Shown here: positions 52,321 to 61,929 of the stretch, one piece after another
Layout: each line of letters opens with the position of its first letter
Numbering within the stretch: the stretch's first letter is position 1
Assembly (NCBI GenBank): GCA_002363155.1
Contig: DEWH01000002.1
Span: 8,159-72,158 of the forward strand
Direction of reading: 5' to 3'
Source: Ruminococcaceae bacterium UBA3215
Lineage (GTDB): Bacteria > Bacillota > Clostridia > Oscillospirales > Ruminococcaceae
DNA: 64,000 bases
The notes under the pieces: model-generated
The model's input: only the letters and a program-made list of their open reading frames with translations
Told to the model about the DNA's origin: nothing
The model's database searches: none
Translations under genes and position numbers: made by a program

Positions 52321-52845
52321 GCACACTTGTGCACAAGTGTGCTTTTTTGTGCACAAGTGTGACTGATATAGATATAGATAGAGAAAAGGATAATGATATT
52401 GAAATTGATACTGTTATTGATACAGAGAAAGAGCACCTTTGTGAGGTGCAGACACGCACACGGTTTTTTTATCTGCGGAAACTTTATCATTTTATCACAT
52501 TACTGCAATAATACACATTTGATATCATTTGCTACCATTTGCTACCATTTGTTAGCATTTGCTACTGATATAGATATAGATAAAGATATTGAAACTGAAA
52601 CAGAAATTGATATTGTAATTGATACAGAGAAAGAGCACCCTTGTGGGGTGCGGTCACGCACACGGAACTTTGAAGCTGTGTGAGCTTTATCGTTTTATCA
52701 CATTACCGCAATAATACACAATTGTCACAATTGTCACAATTGTGACTGATATAGATATTGATATTGAAACTGAAACTGATATTGATACTGGTATTGTGAT
52801 TGATACAGAGAAAGAGCACCCTTGTGGGGTGCGGTAACGCACACG
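52321..52845. repeat. Three-unit repeat with variable tandem heads
   Basis: Three bodies of about 102 bp (52361-52463, 52563-52665, 52744-52845) share GACTGATATAGATAT at the start, ATTGATACAGAGAAAGAGCA near the end and a GCACCC/GGGTGC-type hairpin. Each has a different head: a perfect 22-bp palindrome at 52321-52342 with a repeated half-site, four 10-bp CATTTGCTAC units at 52526-52565, and three 9-bp CACAATTGT units at 52717-52743. Spacers of TTATCACATTACTGCAATAA type are also conserved. The plus frame reads an acidic Asp-Ile-rich peptide in each unit. Confidence 0.8.
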
Positions 52846-53115
52846 AAAAAACAGCCTGCTGTAATCATCAAAGCAAGCTGTTTCTTGTTATTCTGAATGG
52901 AGTTATCGCCAACCCCACTGCGTTTCAGTCCGCACCCGCCCATAGCATAACGTTCTGAAATACTGCATTTATTTAGGGGGTCCAGCACCCTTTTTTAAAG
53001 GGGGCTGGCGGGGGGTTGGGGGGCGGCGCCCCCTCTCTGAAATCTCAAACCTCTCTCAAAATCTCTAAAAATCTCAAACCTCTCTCAAAATCTCTCAAAA
53101 AGTCTCTTCAATCTC
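52846..53115 (-). repeat. Composite intergenic repeat at the 3' end of the GTPase operon
   Basis: The stem-loop (52846-52885), a CAACCCCACTGCGTTTCAGT block, GGGGGCTGGCGGGGGGTTGG with a GGGGCGCCGCCCC-like hairpin, and AATCTCTCAAACCTCTCTC tandem repeats end just before the last gene's stop. Oriented with the minus-strand gene, the order is as after murD2. Confidence 0.75.
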
Positions 53116-55464
53116 TCACGACTTCTTGCCGAAAAGCTTATGCTTCTTATCATTCGCGGGGATAAGGGTACGGAGGAATCTGATACGGTCGTACTTTTTG
53201 AGCCGTGCTTCATTCTCCTTGTACGCTTTCTTGTCGGCGGTCTTGTCGAAGAAGTAGGTGTTGATAAAGCGCGAAGCAGGCTCCTTATATGCCGAGAAGC
53301 CGAGATCCTTGTATTCGGCGCGGTTGCTGTCGGTCTCAAGCTCGCCTGTGAACTGGTTCAGCTCGTGCATCATCTGCTCGCTGTCGCGTCCGATGTCCTC
53401 ATAGTACATCTTGAACGTGTTGAAGAAGTCAATATCATACACCATAACGCCCTTGTCGTCGATATGGCATCTCGTGTTCGCAAACAGCGACATAGCAAGC
53501 TCCGGATTTGCCGAACAATATATCTTTACCCAGCCGGTGAGCATCTCCTGCTGATCCGGCTTGTTCACAAGCTCGCTGAGCTCGTGAAGTACGGCAAGAT
53601 CACGGGTGCCGTTGATGATCGCGCTGAAATGCTGGAACAGCGATACAGTCGGGAAGTTCGTGAGTCCGGGATACTCCGCGATCTCGTCCGCGGTCTGGGC
53701 TACAAGCATTCTGTCGCCCGCGATCGCAGATACGCTCTCATTCGTGAATCCCTCTGCAACTGCAGGCAGGAAAGAACCGTTGTGGAAATGATCGTATATA
53801 TTCTTTCCGAGACTTCCGTCGTCCACCGAAAGCGGATCATGCTCCGCATGAACCGCCTCTTTCAGCTCGTTCATAAGCTCGAATTTCTGCGTCAGCGGCA
53901 CCGCTTTAAGCATCTTCGATACCGGCTCGTCAAAATACTTCAGAAATCCCGCGGAGAAATGCTCGTACTGGTCGCTCTTCTTCGCGCCCATCTCATCATA
54001 ATACTTCTCCGTCACGCCCGCAAGAAGCCCCAGTGCATGCAGTATCCTCTTACTGTTTCCGTCCGCAGTCTCGCGCTCCGCATAGCCTCCCGCTATCTTC
54101 GCATACACCGCGCCTACGCTTGCGTTCTTGTCACGGCGCTGGAGAAATCCGATGTAGATGTAGGCAATGTACATGAACACATCTGTCGCAAGCTCCGAAT
54201 CGTCATAAGCCGGCGAGGTAAGGCGGTTGTAGATGCTGAAATTGTTCTCCGAAACAGTGTAGATCAGCGCAAATGACCAGATGCGCTGTGCCTGTCGCTT
54301 GTCGTCCTCTCCGAATGTGGCGTAGTAACGGCTCACTATGTCGAATATCTCCATAGCCGGAGCATATCCCCCCGCCTTGCACTTCTCGATCTCCTTCTCC
54401 CAGTAGCCGTTGATGCGGTTGAGGAACTTCGCCTTGTTGTCAACTATGCCGTAGAAGTTGTAGAAGGACGAGATGACCGTGCATGCCGCCGCCGTGTCAA
54501 GCTGGGTATCATCTCCGCCCGACAGGAACTTCCACATGAAGTAGATCTCGTTTATCTTCGCAAGACTGAACCTGTCGCCTGCGTCAAGCTTCGGCAGTAT
54601 ATCGTTGTAGAAGCCGTTCAGCTCCTCGTTGTCATAAGAAAGGATATTGCTCATTACCGCACGGATAAGCTCGTAATACTCCTTTACCGCGGAAGCTTCA
54701 ACTCCGCTCACATAGGACTTCCCGCCGGTAAGATCAAAGCAGTATGCGCCGTTCACGAACTGACGGCTCAGGTCAAGCCCGGTGACAAAGTAGATGCTGA
54801 TATCCTCCACCGCGTAGGTGTCGGTAACGTGGGTCATGAAGCCGAGCTTCTTGCGGTACTCCGCCGGGAATGCGGGGATCATGATGTTCATAAGCTCGAC
54901 TGCCGCACGGGAAACTCCGGCTGCATCTCCGGGAAGCGCCACGAATACCGAACAGCCGTTCTCCGCCGATAAAAACAGCGCAAGCAGGAACTGCGCGAAT
55001 ACATCGCTCCGGAAATACTTCGAGATAAACGCGGCGTTATGCTCGCGTCCCGTGCATTCCTCAAAAACATACTGCACCGACGGAAGCTTCTCGCTTCTCG
55101 GACGCGCAAAATTGCCGGACTTCGCGTTTATGAACATATCCGGGTTGAACGGACGTATGTGCTCTTCAAGCACCTGCCTGCTCTCGCGCTCATTCAGCAC
55201 GAGCGTATAGGCGACAGACGAGTTCCTTCCCACATAGTCGTATTCAAACGATATCGCAGACTGGATAAAGCACTGCTTGTATTCCTTGTAGCAGCAGCAG
55301 AACTTCACCGGGTGATCGTCTCCGCCGGTGAATGAATAGTTATTGTATCCGCTAAGCTCATCATCTGACATCACGTTGTAGAATTCTTCCGTTGCGGCAA
55401 GCGTTCTGTAACCGGCTCCTGCCGAACCACCGGACGCGCTTCCGAACAAATGCTGGTATGCCAT
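53116..55464 (-). CDS. GAP1-like GTPase-associated protein
   Basis: This 782-aa cytosolic protein starts MAYQHLFGSASGGSAGAGYR behind an AGGAGGAGA site. The N-terminal region (to about residue 250, with KFCCCYKEYKQCFIQSAISF and FVALPGDAAGVSRAA) resembles the GAP1-N2 type domain of GTPase-associated proteins in bacterial conflict systems. The middle and C-terminal parts are all-helical and not recognised. It is the last gene of a seven-gene operon, 28 nt behind the zinc-ribbon GTPase. It may act as an effector or regulator of that GTPase; the family call is from memory and moderate. Confidence 0.6.
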   Translation of the reverse strand: MAYQHLFGSASGGSAGAGYRTLAATEEFYNVMSDDELSGYNNYSFTGGDDHPVKFCCCYKEYKQCFIQSAISFEYDYVGRNSSVAYTLVLNERESRQVLEEHIRPFNPDMFINAKSGNFARPRSEKLPSVQYVFEECTGREHNAAFISKYFRSDVFAQFLLALFLSAENGCSVFVALPGDAAGVSRAAVELMNIMIPAFPAEYRKKLGFMTHVTDTYAVEDISIYFVTGLDLSRQFVNGAYCFDLTGGKSYVSGVEASAVKEYYELIRAVMSNILSYDNEELNGFYNDILPKLDAGDRFSLAKINEIYFMWKFLSGGDDTQLDTAAACTVISSFYNFYGIVDNKAKFLNRINGYWEKEIEKCKAGGYAPAMEIFDIVSRYYATFGEDDKRQAQRIWSFALIYTVSENNFSIYNRLTSPAYDDSELATDVFMYIAYIYIGFLQRRDKNASVGAVYAKIAGGYAERETADGNSKRILHALGLLAGVTEKYYDEMGAKKSDQYEHFSAGFLKYFDEPVSKMLKAVPLTQKFELMNELKEAVHAEHDPLSVDDGSLGKNIYDHFHNGSFLPAVAEGFTNESVSAIAGDRMLVAQTADEIAEYPGLTNFPTVSLFQHFSAIINGTRDLAVLHELSELVNKPDQQEMLTGWVKIYCSANPELAMSLFANTRCHIDDKGVMVYDIDFFNTFKMYYEDIGRDSEQMMHELNQFTGELETDSNRAEYKDLGFSAYKEPASRFINTYFFDKTADKKAYKENEARLKKYDRIRFLRTLIPANDKKHKLFGKKS

Positions 55465-55492
55465 ACCGATCTCCTCCTGTATATAAAGACTC

Positions 55493-56875
55493 TTATTTCG
55501 AGAACAGTTTTCTGAAAAGTCCGCCGCCCGTCTGTTTCTGTTTATGCTCCTCCGGCGGCTTATCCGGGATTATGCCGAGCTGTGCGAGAATCCACAGGAA
55601 CGGCTCCTCGACGCGTATCTCCTGCGGGATACCGCTTGCTATCTTCTTTCTGTCTATGTTATCGACTTTCACCGTTTCCGTGGGTCCGCCCAGCGCAGAT
55701 ACCGCGAAATAGCCGACATTGTTGAACATGAAGTCAACGTTCTTGCGGAACAGCGGAGCCGTGATGCCGAAGAAGTTATGCACCTCGCTGTTTATCACTT
55801 CCACCTGCTGCATATCAAGATAACCCTTGTGTTCGCACTGGCGGTAGATGCTGCTTTCACGGCTGAAATAGCGCTGTGTGGTATCCGTGGATCTGAGCAG
55901 GTCGCTCTTCGTCAGCACTATTGCTGTGGGCTTATCCTTGAAGTCGATATCCTGCGTGAAGAAGGATTCGAGTATCTTCACCGCGTCCCCCCTGCCGAGA
56001 ATATAGTCGGCGCTTGCATTCGCATTCAGCGCCGCAAGTCTCTGAGCGGCTCCCGTCTGCATAGGGTCAACCATGTACAGGAACGCGTCCGCGTATTTGA
56101 GGTGTCTTGCGCGGGTATTCACATACTCCGCGTTCTTGATGCCGTCGCCTGCGACATCGTAGAATGTCAGCGTTACGGTCTTGTCGGCAACATTGTCGCC
56201 GTTTATCTTGTTTATCCCGACGCGGAACTCGTATATGAGCGGCTCCACGACTTCGTTTACATGGGTATGCTCCGGAAGAAGCCCCTCACGGTACATCGGC
56301 GTGAAGTAGTAGGTCTCGTATTTGTCCGAGACTGCGCCGGTAAGCGGCATCAGCATGGACTTGAAGCCGTCGTCGAGGAACTGGAGGCGGTTGATGAGAG
56401 TGGTCATATAGACGGTCTTGCCGACTGCCGTATCTCCGGCGAATGCTATGGTGTAGCTCTTTGTGTAGCCCGCCGATTTAGGCAGGTCATTGTGGCAGTA
56501 GGGACAGAGCCGCTTGTCGCTGTCATTTCCGAACTCGTCACGCACGGAGCACATTACCCCGTCCCTGTATGATACCGGGTCGCCGCCGACCGCAAGCCCG
56601 ATGTACTCGTCGCCGCTCACTCCGCCTTTCGGCGCTATTACCGGGAATCTTCTCGGTGCCTGACGTCCGAACTGGCGGTAATAGTCGGCAAGGTTCCTGT
56701 CCACGATGCTGTCCTCACGCAGGACTCTCTCGCCGGTCTGTTGGTTCGCCGCGTAATGTCTCGGTGAAGCGGCGCGGAAATGCACATCATCGGGAGCAAA
56801 GGTCTTGAAGCAGTACGGGCATTTTATAGGATAGACGACCGGAGTCTCCTCCTCGGTCTTTTTCAGCATAGCCAA
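55493..56875 (-). CDS. Zinc-ribbon GTPase, catalytically intact
   Basis: This 460-aa protein has two zinc-ribbon Cys pairs (KCPYCFK near residue 19, LCPYCHN near 124). A GTPase domain follows with P-loop AGDTAVGKT, switch motif FYDVAGDG (DxxG) and specificity motif TKSD. The arrangement resembles the double-zinc-ribbon DO-GTPase2 type of TRAFAC GTPases. A proline- and lysine-rich tail ends GGGLFRKLFSK, a possible membrane amphipathic helix. TTG 56875 is preferred for spacing to GGAAGG. It is a clear paralogue of the next gene upstream, which has lost its P-loop. Confidence 0.75.
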   Translation of the reverse strand: MAMLKKTEEETPVVYPIKCPYCFKTFAPDDVHFRAASPRHYAANQQTGERVLREDSIVDRNLADYYRQFGRQAPRRFPVIAPKGGVSGDEYIGLAVGGDPVSYRDGVMCSVRDEFGNDSDKRLCPYCHNDLPKSAGYTKSYTIAFAGDTAVGKTVYMTTLINRLQFLDDGFKSMLMPLTGAVSDKYETYYFTPMYREGLLPEHTHVNEVVEPLIYEFRVGINKINGDNVADKTVTLTFYDVAGDGIKNAEYVNTRARHLKYADAFLYMVDPMQTGAAQRLAALNANASADYILGRGDAVKILESFFTQDIDFKDKPTAIVLTKSDLLRSTDTTQRYFSRESSIYRQCEHKGYLDMQQVEVINSEVHNFFGITAPLFRKNVDFMFNNVGYFAVSALGGPTETVKVDNIDRKKIASGIPQEIRVEEPFLWILAQLGIIPDKPPEEHKQKQTGGGLFRKLFSK

Positions 56876-56905
56876 TCTTGTTTCTTCCTTTCCTGTTCTT
56901 TTCTG

Positions 56906-58090
56906 TTATAAGGTTATGGTAAAGCTCTTTGCAGCGTTCTCCGGCAGAATGGAAAACTTCGACAGAAGCCATTCAAATGACGCTTCCGGTATCCTGCAGT
57001 CATTTACCGACGCGGTACCGTCCTCATTCGGCTCGAAGAATGTACGCTCCGGGAAATACATGGACGTTTCTCTGCCGAAAAGCGCAGAATACGCGGAATA
57101 ATGCGCGGGTATCCTCGTTCTGAACACAGCCTCCGCCTTATCGCTGCGGGCTTTGAAAGCGGGAGTCGGGACAGCCTTCTCTATCCTGTCCGCATTATCG
57201 CCCTTCATCACCGCCGCCCATTTCTTATCGTCACCGAACACCTTGTCGGCTTTTGTCATTATGAGTGCAGACGGGCGGTCACAGGGGAAAGCGCCGAACA
57301 CCTTCCGGAAAGTGTCGGTAAGATATCCGAGCCACGGGTCATAAGCCGGGTCATCGGAAGGCGCAGCTTCCGCGAGATCGGTGATGACCGCAAAGCCGTC
57401 CGCACGCGCAATGGCGTTGTATGCTATCATCGGGTATCTCTCGCAGAGATCACGGTCAATGTTGTATATATACACAAGCGCGCTGTTGTAGGTAACCGCA
57501 TTCCCTTTCCATTCCTCCGGTTCCGCAGCGCCCTGTCTGCCAAACTCATACACCAGCGGCGCAATGGAAGCCGCGGCTTCGGGAACAAGCCCTCTTGCGT
57601 AGAGCGGTTCCTCGTACTGCTCATAGAACAGGTTGGCGGTCCGGAGATCGGCGGGCATGAAGCTTGCGCCGAAACCTGCCAGCATATCCCTGTTGAGCCG
57701 GTGCAGCACGGAGGCGATGTAGAAGCTTCTCTCCGCGTCGTCGGAGCCGGTCACCACCACCGATACGGTCTTTACCTTGCCCGCCAGCGCAGGAAGCAGG
57801 TTGCAGCAGTGAGGGCAGGCTCTCACATAGGAGACTTCGCCGGATGCCGTTCCTGCCGCAAATACGCTGGGAATACCGTCGTTCTGCCGTTTCTGAAAGT
57901 AAAGCGGCATCTTCCTCCCGCCGAATGACTCTGTTCCGAGAAAGTACCGGAGGTATTCCTCATATTCGGGATAGGTCTCTTCCGATGTATTCCTGTAATC
58001 GACGAAGAGCGCCTTATAGTTCGAGTACCGCTTGAAGCAGTACGGGCATACTATTTCGTAGGTATCTTCCGAAAATTTGTTGTTATTCAT
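56906..58090 (-). CDS. Zinc-ribbon pseudo-GTPase
   Basis: This 394-aa paralogue of the preceding GTPase has VCPYCFKRY and ACPHCCNLLP zinc ribbons. It aligns through its length (for example EPLYARGLVPEAAASIAPLV against TPMYREGLLPEHTHVNEVVE). At the P-loop it reads TGSDDAERS where the active protein reads AGDTAVGKT, so the Walker Lys and the second Gly are gone. The DxxG motif is replaced by NIDRD. The TKAD motif survives. It should not hydrolyse GTP and may serve as a regulatory partner. The start has an AACGGACTGC leader with a weak site, 24 nt after the upstream gene. Confidence 0.75.
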   Translation of the reverse strand: MNNNKFSEDTYEIVCPYCFKRYSNYKALFVDYRNTSEETYPEYEEYLRYFLGTESFGGRKMPLYFQKRQNDGIPSVFAAGTASGEVSYVRACPHCCNLLPALAGKVKTVSVVVTGSDDAERSFYIASVLHRLNRDMLAGFGASFMPADLRTANLFYEQYEEPLYARGLVPEAAASIAPLVYEFGRQGAAEPEEWKGNAVTYNSALVYIYNIDRDLCERYPMIAYNAIARADGFAVITDLAEAAPSDDPAYDPWLGYLTDTFRKVFGAFPCDRPSALIMTKADKVFGDDKKWAAVMKGDNADRIEKAVPTPAFKARSDKAEAVFRTRIPAHYSAYSALFGRETSMYFPERTFFEPNEDGTASVNDCRIPEASFEWLLSKFSILPENAAKSFTITL

Positions 58091-58114
58091 GTTATGCAGT
58101 CCGTTTCGTTTTTA

Positions 58115-59137
58115 TCAGCCGAACAGCCCGGCATACAGCTTCTCCGCGCTGCTCCCCTCTTCGCCGGCATTCTCCGCCGCTGTGAAGGTATGAAGCCTCA
58201 TGCCGGAGAAGAAGGGCTCATATTCCTTTATCCCCGGAAAAGCCGAGAAGAGATAGTTCTTCATGCCGGCTTCGCTTTCACGCATATTGAAGATATCCCC
58301 GCCGGCACCGCCGCACTTCTGCGCAAGATCGAACTTCGTCACCACGATATCCAGCACCGGAGTGCAGTCCGAGTATCTGAACGCGCTGACCATTCTGAAA
58401 AGGTCACGGCGGACAAGCATATCCTCGCTTTCGCTCTGTGAGATGACCGCCTTCGCCAGCCTGTCAACGGGCATACAGTAAACGTAATGTCCCGCATCGG
58501 CAGCAAACGGCAGCGTCACGCCCACCGAAAGATCGTCCTCCGTATCGCCGCAGGAAGTGTCATGCAGAACGTCGCAGACTGCCTTCTCGTCCGACGAGGC
58601 TTCGGAGACTCTGTATATCGCCACAGGCTCACGGAGATCGGCGGGAGCCTTCCCTTCCGCAGCCATTGCCGCCGCTTCGCTTATGTCGTGAGCGGAGCAG
58701 ATGTTCTCGTTCAGTATGTAGCGGTAGCGGCTGTCGGAGGAGAACTGCCTTGCGATACAGCCGTTCGCCAGCGCAAGCACCAGTGAAGTCTTGCCGCTCC
58801 CCTTATCCCCGAACACCACCGCCGTGTTCACGGAAGCGTCGTCGGTATCGCGGTAAAGCTCGTTGTGGCAGGACGGGCAGACAAGCACATCGGTAATGCG
58901 CCCGGTCTTTGTGACAAGCACCGGCCTGCCGTTCTCACAGGATATCTCCCCGAAATCCGGCGAGCCTTTCCCGCAAACGTCCGGCAGCATCGTCACCGCG
59001 TCGTATATGCCGCGGGACTGTGCATACTGCCTGTATATCGTGTCGGGAACGCGCCTGTGATCCGGCGGGAGCCTGAACATCGCACCGCTGCCGGTATCGG
59101 CAAGCCTGCCGCAGAATATACATCTTCGTTCAGACAT
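58115..59137 (-). CDS. Zinc-ribbon P-loop GTPase, third paralogue
   Basis: This 340-aa protein starts MSERRCIFCGRLADTGSG. Zinc-ribbon Cys pairs are at CIFCG and CPSCH. The P-loop is FGDKGSGKTS and TKFD is the specificity motif. It shares the layout of the other two but is more distant. The switch DxxG is less clear. The start at 59137 has an AAAGGAA site; a longer ORF begins in the upstream gene. Three GTPase-fold proteins in one operon suggest assembly into a complex. Confidence 0.7.
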   Translation of the reverse strand: MSERRCIFCGRLADTGSGAMFRLPPDHRRVPDTIYRQYAQSRGIYDAVTMLPDVCGKGSPDFGEISCENGRPVLVTKTGRITDVLVCPSCHNELYRDTDDASVNTAVVFGDKGSGKTSLVLALANGCIARQFSSDSRYRYILNENICSAHDISEAAAMAAEGKAPADLREPVAIYRVSEASSDEKAVCDVLHDTSCGDTEDDLSVGVTLPFAADAGHYVYCMPVDRLAKAVISQSESEDMLVRRDLFRMVSAFRYSDCTPVLDIVVTKFDLAQKCGGAGGDIFNMRESEAGMKNYLFSAFPGIKEYEPFFSGMRLHTFTAAENAGEEGSSAEKLYAGLFG

Positions 59138-59153
59138 TGATGACCCGTTCCTT

Positions 59154-59747
59154 TCACTGCGCGGTAAGCGCGAATTCGTCCTCGTGCCCCGGGGCAAGCT
59201 CCAGCGTTACGCTGTCCCCCGCATCGGCTATCACCGGTCCGATCGCGGAAGTGCCGGCGGGAAGCATCTTATCTATGCTGTAAGCATACCGCCCCGGCAT
59301 GAGCCGGTAAACGAGCGTTCCGGCAGGTATCTCCGCATCGGAATCTATCGTGAACTTCACCTTCTTGTATGTCTTTCCGCTCTTCTTCTCGATAAGCCTG
59401 TACCGCACATTCAGCGTGATACCGGTTATACGGGCGGAATCGCTGGACTTTGTGAAGTCGGCGGAGTCCGGGCTGTCACAGCAGTAAACCCTGAACCGGA
59501 GCAGTCCCGCGTCCCTGTCCGAGACGGGGTAAATGTACTTCCCGCCGGAAATGCGGAACTCGTCCATAAAGCACAGATCGGAGCATTCCGCAAGCTCTGC
59601 GTCCGAAAGCGAAGCCGCGTCCCTTCCGTGAAGCTTATGCTCGAAAACGACTCTCACGCAGCTGTAGCCCGTAGGCCAGCTCCAGGAAACGCACACATTC
59701 CCGTCCTCGGTGCGGGAAGCTTCTATATTCTTGATGAAGTGATCCAT
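59154..59747 (-). CDS. FN3-like beta-sandwich protein
   Basis: This 197-aa protein begins FIKNIEASRTEDGNVCVSWSW, the A-B strand pattern of fibronectin type III domains. A second beta-rich part (KKVKFTIDSDAEIPAGTLVY) follows. There is no signal peptide, so it works in the cytoplasm. A GAGGAAACTGAGGA site precedes it and overlaps the stop region of the previous gene. It is probably a scaffold or adaptor in the GTPase complex. The domain call is by pattern only. Confidence 0.6.
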   Translation of the reverse strand: MDHFIKNIEASRTEDGNVCVSWSWPTGYSCVRVVFEHKLHGRDAASLSDAELAECSDLCFMDEFRISGGKYIYPVSDRDAGLLRFRVYCCDSPDSADFTKSSDSARITGITLNVRYRLIEKKSGKTYKKVKFTIDSDAEIPAGTLVYRLMPGRYAYSIDKMLPAGTSAIGPVIADAGDSVTLELAPGHEDEFALTAQ

Positions 59748-59750
59748 TCC

Positions 59751-61916
59751 TCAGTTTCCTCTCCGGATATAAAGATCGTCGCCGTGTCCGGAAACATATC
59801 TTTCATACACCTTCCGGCACTCGTCTATATAGACGACGCTGTCCGCGGAAGGAACATTGTATATCGCAAGCTGTTCGTAGGACGCGCTGTTCACGAATCC
59901 CGCGTGGACGGTGTTGAATGCGGGATCCTCGTACTCCGACATCTTCCGCACAAATCCGATATCGCCGTTTCCCATGCAGCAGAGAGTGTTGCTGGGCTGG
60001 AATACGCTGTACCGCAGGTTCGCGCAGCACTCATACTTCAGCTTCTCCACCAGCCTTGCATCGACCCAGCCCCGGTCTCTTCCTCCGCCGGAACGGGCAT
60101 ACCGCTCATACAGCTCCTCGTCGAAGTTCTGTGCGAACACCGCTCTTACCGCGGTTGACGCAAGAAGCTTCCGGTAGATATCCAGGGCTATGTCCTCAAA
60201 CTCGCCGGTTCCGTTCTCCGCGCAGTTCATCAGCACATTGTACAGCTCCCTGCCCTTTAAGCAGGCGGAGATGCCGCCGGAGCCTTCAAGCTCGCCGACA
60301 GCCTTTCTCACCGTTTCGGAGTAGCATGACGAGAAAGCGTCCGCATCTGTAAGCGTGGATTCGCTGTCGTAGATCTCCCGGAGTATGGCTTCATTCAGCG
60401 AGTCGGAGAATGACCGGATACTTCCGAGGGCGGAAGTCACCGATGACGCAAGCCCGCTCACCTGTGCGAGTATCCCGGATACAAGCCGCTTCATCATCTT
60501 CCGCTTCAGTATCTCAAGCTTCACGCTGTACTTCATTTTTACCGCCGACGCGAGTATATCACAGCCGGTGGGCTTTGAGAAAAGCCCGTGCGGCAGATCG
60601 GAACAGGGCTGGGACAGCACCTTTTCAAGCTGTTCCGCAAGCTCCTTTTCCTCCGCGTCAAGCCGTTCGGCAACGCTGTCCAGACAGGCGGAGATGCTGC
60701 CGTCGTGACCGAGCAGCTTCAGCGCTTCGCTGAGTTTCAGCGTACCCTTGTTTATATAGCCGGAGATAATGCCGGCGACATTTATGCTTTCGCAGATGTC
60801 CGTAAGCGGGACAGCCGCATTCGCGAATTTCTCTTCAAAGTATCTCTCGTCCGCGCCGCCGTAATATCCGAGTATGTCGCGGACGTTTGTATTGCGGACG
60901 ATATCGGGGTCACAGCCGCCGTTCCCTGCCGGGAGCACGGACAGCACCGAGCTTATATCCGGCAGCCCGGCGGTTATCCTGCCGCAGGCTTCCGCCACCG
61001 CGTCATAGCCGAAAAGTTCGTTTACCGGAAGCTCCGGCGGTTCGCTGTCAGCCGTTCCCACAAGCATATCCGTGAGTGACCTGAACATCACATGGGAAAT
61101 GGTCTCGGCGGGCATCTCCGCCGAAGAATAGCCTGCCGTATAGAACGGGCTTGGCGGGAGCGGCTCCGGGTCTTCCCTGTCGCGGAGGATCGCGGTCATT
61201 GCGGCAATCCGCGCGTTGTTCACGGCATTGTGCGGGCTGTACTTCATATCGCTTCGGTACATTTCCAGAAAGAATACCGCGCCAAACACAGGTCCTTCCC
61301 AATGCACGGTTATCCTCTGCCCTTCGCGGAACATCACCGGCGCGTCGTACAGGAACTCACTGTTCTGGCAGTCCTCAAGCTCACGGAAGAACGCCGCCGA
61401 GTTGAGGTAACCTTCCTCGCCCGTGCTGAAATGCACGAACAGGTATGTCATCACTCGTATGTGAGCTGTCTCCGTGAACAGCATCACAAATTCGGGCAGG
61501 AGCGCATTCAGTTCACTGTCCGAATCGGTAACTATGAAAAGCATGCATCTGTTGGTCTGCGGAAATCCCTGGGACATCATCAGCCGGTCAGCTGCGGTCT
61601 TCACCTGTTCGTTGAAGGAGGAGAGGAGCTCGTCGCTCCCGGTGACCGCGCTTAATAAACTGCCCCGGACAGCGGGAATATCGAACCGTATCGTAAGATC
61701 GGCGTCCGGGCAGTCCGTACCCACAGAAGCGTGCAGGATACTGCCGCCGTTGGTAAGCCCGTTTTTAAGGTGCTTTCTGACTGCCGCGCAGCTTTCGGCT
61801 GCCCTTTTCCCGGCATACAGGAACATCGCGGGATATTCCGCTCCCACGGAGGGCGCAGGTTTGTCCTCCGCGGTGCGGTACATACATTCGTCTATTTTCT
61901 TAAGAAGTTCTTTCAT
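59751..61916 (-). CDS. Large protein of the GTPase operon, possibly tubulin-related
   Basis: This 721-aa protein starts at ATG 61916 behind GAGAGGAAAG, 13 nt after the tubulin-like gene. The first 200 residues have an alpha/beta appearance: PAMFLYAGKRAAESCAAVRK resembles a degraded nucleotide-binding loop and MLFIVTDSDSELNALLPEFV a second strand-helix unit. The rest is helical. This could be a diverged tubulin/FtsZ-like domain without its glycine loops, or a vWA-like one; I cannot decide. Its strict position in the operon supports a role beside the tubulin-like protein. Confidence 0.5.
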   Translation of the reverse strand: MKELLKKIDECMYRTAEDKPAPSVGAEYPAMFLYAGKRAAESCAAVRKHLKNGLTNGGSILHASVGTDCPDADLTIRFDIPAVRGSLLSAVTGSDELLSSFNEQVKTAADRLMMSQGFPQTNRCMLFIVTDSDSELNALLPEFVMLFTETAHIRVMTYLFVHFSTGEEGYLNSAAFFRELEDCQNSEFLYDAPVMFREGQRITVHWEGPVFGAVFFLEMYRSDMKYSPHNAVNNARIAAMTAILRDREDPEPLPPSPFYTAGYSSAEMPAETISHVMFRSLTDMLVGTADSEPPELPVNELFGYDAVAEACGRITAGLPDISSVLSVLPAGNGGCDPDIVRNTNVRDILGYYGGADERYFEEKFANAAVPLTDICESINVAGIISGYINKGTLKLSEALKLLGHDGSISACLDSVAERLDAEEKELAEQLEKVLSQPCSDLPHGLFSKPTGCDILASAVKMKYSVKLEILKRKMMKRLVSGILAQVSGLASSVTSALGSIRSFSDSLNEAILREIYDSESTLTDADAFSSCYSETVRKAVGELEGSGGISACLKGRELYNVLMNCAENGTGEFEDIALDIYRKLLASTAVRAVFAQNFDEELYERYARSGGGRDRGWVDARLVEKLKYECCANLRYSVFQPSNTLCCMGNGDIGFVRKMSEYEDPAFNTVHAGFVNSASYEQLAIYNVPSADSVVYIDECRKVYERYVSGHGDDLYIRRGN

Positions 61917-61929
61917 CTTTCCTCTCGCG

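Noticed and set aside
51962..52459. Long minus-strand ORF of 165 aa covering the terminase small gene
   Set aside because: The N-terminal 95 residues are low-complexity Ser-Ile-rich translation of the repeat region. A good ribosome site precedes the internal ATG at 52171.
52393..52683. Plus-strand ORF with Asp-Ile-rich peptide in the three-unit repeat
   Set aside because: It has no ribosome site, crosses repeat spacers and is broken by a stop in the third unit. It is reported as a repeat, with the peptide noted only as a clue to origin.
52526..52743. Possible CRISPR array from repeated short units
   Set aside because: The units are direct 9-10 bp tandems without spacers, and no cas gene is present.
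53140..54276. 378-aa plus-strand ORF opposite the GAP1-like gene
   Set aside because: It is antisense to a gene with normal start and operon context, and its composition is that of a shadow frame.
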